Shown: positions 61,507-64,000 of the stretch, piece after piece
Layout of the letters: each line of letters opens with the position of its first letter
Numbering within the stretch: position 1 is the first letter of the stretch
Source: Methylocystis silviterrae
GTDB lineage: Bacteria > Pseudomonadota > Alphaproteobacteria > Rhizobiales > Beijerinckiaceae
Direction: 5' to 3'
NCBI RefSeq assembly: GCF_013350005.1
Contig: NZ_JABVWW010000014.1
Span: 26,405-90,404 of the forward strand
DNA length: 64,000 nucleotides
The notes under the pieces: generated by a model
What the model saw: only the letters and a program-made list of their open reading frames with translations
Databases searched by the model: none
What the model was told of the DNA's origin: nothing
Position numbers and translations under genes: made by a program

Positions 61507-61612
61507 CAGCGCCATGCCAGCAACTATCTTCAAATCGAGCTGCCGCGCGCGTGATTTCGTTTTTGCGATGCATTTCTTGCATTGTTGATACCATGGTGCT
61601 GACCCGCCTCAA
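61274..61612 (-). CDS. Hypothetical prophage protein
   Basis: 112 aa from a TTG (61612) that overlaps the stop of the upstream frame (TTGA); ATG 61594 is an alternative. VTTLSDIAECLTERAIGKGL, then TVRDAFLAIYAELRGESFEA reads like a real folded domain. Last gene of the minus-strand virion-type run. Overlaps the tail of the HEPN-like gene by 233 bp, so one of the two ends is probably not native. Confidence 0.5.
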   Translation of the reverse strand: MRRVSTMVSTMQEMHRKNEITRAAARFEDSCWHGAATSTVDRKLEAAQKPTQRPVTTLSDIAECLTERAIGKGLDVIHNSVLCGDQTWISGRTVRDAFLAIYAELRGESFEA

Positions 61613-61820
61613 GCCCTACCCGCTCCGCTCGCCTCGATTTCGGCCATCCGCTTCACGAGCCGTTCGGCGAGACTGTCGGCGAGCGCACAGCTTCCTTCGC
61701 CTCTTTTGAGAGGCCGGCGAATGCCGCATCGCCAGTCTGCCCGATCTTGCGCAGTGCGGCTTGTATTTTCTCGTCGCCCTCGACGCCAAGGCGCAGAGTG
61801 ACGGCTGATTTGCCGGCCAT
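61609..61820 (-). pseudogene. Truncated tape-measure-like protein, frameshifted
   Basis: MAGKSAVTLRLGVEGDEKIQ, then AALRKIGQTGDAAFAGLSKEAK is the kind of start seen in phage tail tape-measure proteins, which are normally many hundreds of residues. This frame ends at 61653. A shift near 61690 would join it to ADSLAERLVKRMAEIEASGA ending at 61609. So the gene is very short and frameshifted. Confidence 0.5.
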
Positions 61821-61858
61821 TGGTAAGCCCTTTCGTTAGTTCATCGCCCGGCGGCGGA

Positions 61859-62164
61859 TTACCCAGCCGGAGCGAAAATCGTGTCGCTGTCGAGCGGCGC
61901 GAAAGGCAACGTGAGCAGATAGGTTTTCATGTCGGCCGGATAGGTAACGTCGTTGACGATGCGGCGCGGCGCGACGTATTTGCCAACAAGCGCAACGACC
62001 TCGCCGCCGTCAGGGTAGTTGGTCGCGTCCGGGTTGAGATTGATCGCGACGCCGGGGCTTGCATTGTCCACGGCGCGAGGGTCAATTTCAGGCCCGCCAG
62101 GAGGATTGTAAGCCATCGCCGCTGTGCGCTCTGCCCCGGTGAGAATAAACCAGTCCTGTGTCAT
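61859..62164 (-). CDS. Phage structural-type protein
   Basis: 101 aa. MTQDWFILTGAERTAAMAYN, then VALVGKYVAPRRIVNDVTYP. Short all-beta-looking protein whose start overlaps the stop of the upstream gene. Probably virion-associated from its position; no function assigned. Confidence 0.55.
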   Translation of the reverse strand: MTQDWFILTGAERTAAMAYNPPGGPEIDPRAVDNASPGVAINLNPDATNYPDGGEVVALVGKYVAPRRIVNDVTYPADMKTYLLTLPFAPLDSDTIFAPAG

Positions 62165-62970
62165 CAGATCGTCCCCGCTGCTGTGAAGAGAGTTTGGAAG
62201 ATTGAATAGAGCGTCGCTTCTTTGCCAATGAGGGCGTCGCCCCACCATGCGAGCATGATTTGTCGCGGGCTGAACTGTGACGCGTTCCCGCCCAATATCC
62301 ATTGTTCCTGTGTCGGGACTCCGGTCGCAGCCGTTGCGGCGTTCCGCCCGAGTTCGACGCCGTTTTTGAAGTTCACAACTTCTGACGCAGAAATGCGCTG
62401 CGCCATTAAAAGACCAATGCTGTTAGCGGTCGCGGTGATGACGTTTGTTCCATTGTTGATCTGTGTAAGCGCTCCGCCTGCGCCATAACGACCAGTAATA
62501 TTTAGACGCGGCAAAATAACGTTGCCGATATCCGGCGCATTTAATGTAACGTCATTTTTGATCCAACATGCCGCTGAGGCTAAATTCGTTGTGTAGTTGA
62601 CCGCATTCGTTGATGGCGTCCACTGAGTTCTTAAACGCGATGACACCCCATCGCCGGCCCAATATCCATTGCCATGCGACGGAGAATTTACCTGTAGTGC
62701 CGTGAATGTTCCTGGGCTTTTCCAGTTCAGTAGACTGTCAGACGCATTTGCCGCGTCAACCCCAGGGATCGCAGCGAATGGGTATAGAACATCAATCTTA
62801 TCCCAGATATTGTTATCCTTCATCGCAACGATTGCGGCTTCGAACGCTGTCTTTAGCTCGTCGCTATAGGAGCCGGTCAGCGCCGCAAATAAAGCGTTAG
62901 CGGCAGGATCGTGGGACACGCCTGTACTCAGCACAGCAGGAGACGTTATTGAAAGACCGAGAGACAGCAT
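62164..62970 (-). CDS. Phage structural/tail-fibre-like protein
   Basis: 268 aa, rich in Asn, Ser, Thr and Gly. LNWKSPGTFTALQVNSPSHG and TGRYGAGGALTQINNGTNVI suggest a beta-rich lectin-like fold as in phage receptor-binding or decoration proteins. ATG 62970 is used; the frame is open further but adds shadow sequence. GC content is visibly lower than in the core genes. Confidence 0.65.
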   Translation of the reverse strand: MLSLGLSITSPAVLSTGVSHDPAANALFAALTGSYSDELKTAFEAAIVAMKDNNIWDKIDVLYPFAAIPGVDAANASDSLLNWKSPGTFTALQVNSPSHGNGYWAGDGVSSRLRTQWTPSTNAVNYTTNLASAACWIKNDVTLNAPDIGNVILPRLNITGRYGAGGALTQINNGTNVITATANSIGLLMAQRISASEVVNFKNGVELGRNAATAATGVPTQEQWILGGNASQFSPRQIMLAWWGDALIGKEATLYSIFQTLFTAAGTI

Positions 62971-62974
62971 TTTG

Positions 62975-63348
62975 CTAAGCTCCGATGAGCGGCTTGACGA
63001 CAAACCTTCCGGCTGCGACGACAAGCTCAGCGGCGCCATCGATGATGCGCAGTTGATGCTGGTAGACGCCGGGTGTGGCCGCCGTATCATCTTCGTCGAG
63101 ATCGACGTAGGCGACCCACCAATCGACAGCGGAAATCGTTTCTTCGACCAAGCGAACGCCATCCGATGGCGAGTATTTCGAAAGCGTCGGCGTCACGCGT
63201 TCAGCTTCAGAAAGCCCAGTCGCTGTTTTCCAGTATCCTACAGGCGCAGAGAGCGCAGCGGGGGCGCCGTTTCCGTCCTCGATAGGGAAGCGCAGCGAAC
63301 GATATCGCCTGCGTATATTGAAACGTTCTGATCAGTCTTTGCCGTCAT
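62975..63348 (-). pseudogene. Phage structural protein with a frameshift
   Basis: From ATG 63348: MTAKTDQNVSIYAGDIV, then the frame breaks. One base restored near 63296 gives LRFPIEDGNGAPAALSAPVG and a continuous ~124-aa protein ending VVKPLIGA at 62975. TDQNVSIYAG with LRFPIEDGNG is an Ig-like start familiar from phage baseplate/fibre upper proteins. Without correction only a 73-aa C-terminal frame remains. Confidence 0.6.
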
Positions 63349-63357
63349 TGGCGATCC

Positions 63358-63819
63358 TCAGCTAAATTGCGCGGAAAGCCGCAGAACAGTTTCGAACCGA
63401 GCGGACAGATCAATGTTGATTGTGTCGAGATCGACGCTGAAATAGAACCCAGCATTGATCGTCATCTCTCCTCCCGCGTCCCACCACCCGATGAGCGGGT
63501 CGCCAGGCGCCGAGTCGTTATAGAGCACCGCATATCTAAACGGTCCGATTGAACCGCCACTAGCGATCCACTGCGCTGGATCGGCAAGAACAAGCGCGTA
63601 AGCTCCTGCTGTCTGCCCGCTCGAAACCAGCGCGCACGCATTGCCGCCAGATGTGTAGCCATTTCCAGCGGCTATCTCTGCAAGATCGGCCTTCACTGCG
63701 TCGGCTGAGGCACTTGGAGCGGCGTCCGTCAGATAGATTTTCAGCGTGTGCGCGCTGAAATTGTGAACGCCATGCGCGAGGTCTTCGATGAACTGATCAA
63801 AGATATTTAAAGCTGCCAT
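63358..63819 (-). CDS. Phage virion-type protein
   Basis: 153 aa. FDQFIEDLAHGVHNFSAHTL, then KIYLTDAAPSASADAVKADL matches the common phage pattern in which a short helix is followed by LKIxLTNxAP and a beta sandwich. Ends DLDTINIDLSARFETVLRL. Likely a virion component; exact place unknown. Confidence 0.65.
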   Translation of the reverse strand: MAALNIFDQFIEDLAHGVHNFSAHTLKIYLTDAAPSASADAVKADLAEIAAGNGYTSGGNACALVSSGQTAGAYALVLADPAQWIASGGSIGPFRYAVLYNDSAPGDPLIGWWDAGGEMTINAGFYFSVDLDTINIDLSARFETVLRLSAQFS

Positions 63820-63831
63820 TTCGTGCGAGCC

Positions 63832-64000
63832 TTAGTAGAGCGGCCAGATATCGTCGGCGGCGCGACGCTCGGCGGCCTTGCGGAATTGAACCCTCTATGA
63901 CCGATCGCCACGCTCGGCCATCGCGTAGGCGACGAAGTCGGCCTCGGATAAAAACTCGCGCTGAAGGTCTGCGCGCCGCTGAAACTCGGCGGCGAGTTGC
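63832..64000 (-). pseudogene. Partial prophage gene with in-frame amber stop (window edge)
   Basis: From the right edge the frame reads LAAEFQRRADLQREFLSEAD, FVAYAMAERGDRS, then TAG (63895-63897). It continues with RVQFRKAAERRAADDIWPLY to TAA at 63832, 13 bp before the next gene. The last segment looks like a natural C-terminus, so the TAG is probably a nonsense mutation. The 5' part is outside the window. Confidence 0.45.

Larger units (their letters stand above)
54168..64000. mobile_element. Probable decayed prophage or integrated element (right end outside window)
   Basis: Begins at the 3' end of tRNA-Pro(CGG). It contains small regulators (XRE, RHH, MerR- and AlpA-like), short overlapping ORFs, several broken genes, and a minus-strand run of virion-type proteins from 61.3 kb on. 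The spacing and gene lengths are unlike the core region. No integrase, terminase, portal or capsid gene is seen inside the window, so the type of phage cannot be given. Confidence 0.65.

Noticed and set aside
16201..64000. Recoded amber (pyrrolysine) reading of the in-frame TAG codons
   Set aside because: Two of the stops fit simple Gln or Glu to TAG changes, one lesion is TGA, others are frameshifts, and ordinary genes in the window also end in TAG.

Overview
The window is GC-rich chromosomal DNA from an alphaproteobacterium of the Hyphomicrobiales (Rhizobiales). Supporting signs are the trpE / trpG-trpD-trpC-moaC-moeA order, an LdtR-type MarR regulator beside a DUF6163 gene, the DUF2948-hisD-UPF0262-LMW phosphatase run, and alphaproteobacterial interspersed repeats. 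PQQ biosynthesis genes with a fused pqqD-pqqE suggest a methylotroph, possibly of the Methylocystis/Methylosinus type. That genus-level guess is inference.

Layout. 0-3.6 kb: a thioredoxin/DsbD-like membrane protein, a ferritin-like protein, a stress-type membrane protein and PPK2. 3.8-16.2 kb: a PpiD-like chaperone, trpE, DUF6163, LdtR, a site-2 protease, trpGDC, moaC, moeA, psd and pssA. 16.2-21.6 kb: a dead AbrB antitoxin, an alpha/beta-hydrolase lipoprotein, pqqB, pqqC, pqqDE and a frameshifted cupin. 21.7-26.4 kb: fliJ, then a minus-strand operon ctaA (heme A synthase) - TIGR04222 membrane protein with a Cys/Gly-rich tail - MNIO (DUF692) - DUF2063, followed by a MerR regulator and tRNA-Pro(GGG). 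26.4-30.2 kb: a decaying minus-strand operon (TPP enzyme, membrane protein, gluconate-dehydrogenase subunit 3, GMC oxidoreductase) cut off at the tRNA 3' end. 30.4-34.7 kb: a FAD/Rieske oxidoreductase operon and two very small membrane ORFs. 34.9-44.2 kb: an amidase, LMW phosphatase, a GNAT protein, UPF0262, hisD, DUF2948, dusA, cobS and phosphomannomutase. 44.4-54.2 kb: a DUF2235 hydrolase, hrpB carrying an in-frame palindromic repeat, a Tim44-domain protein, two toxin-antitoxin pairs, thyA, folA and tRNA-Pro(CGG).

From 54.2 kb to the right edge the DNA is accessory and probably a decayed prophage. It has small regulators, a pair of inverted paralogous cassettes (each a divergent ribbon-helix-helix gene plus a small-protein operon ending in the same terminator), a putative RHH/HEPN toxin-antitoxin pair, and minus-strand virion-type genes. 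No integrase, terminase or portal gene is visible.

The strongest candidate for an under-described system is the ctaA-TIGR04222-MNIO-DUF2063 operon at 22.1-25.6 kb. It looks like a post-translational modification cassette in which the likely substrate is the Cys-rich tail of an integral membrane protein and the upstream gene makes heme A. A second theme is the number of broken reading frames (nonsense codons and frameshifts). These could be true gene decay or, in part, sequence errors; raw reads would decide.
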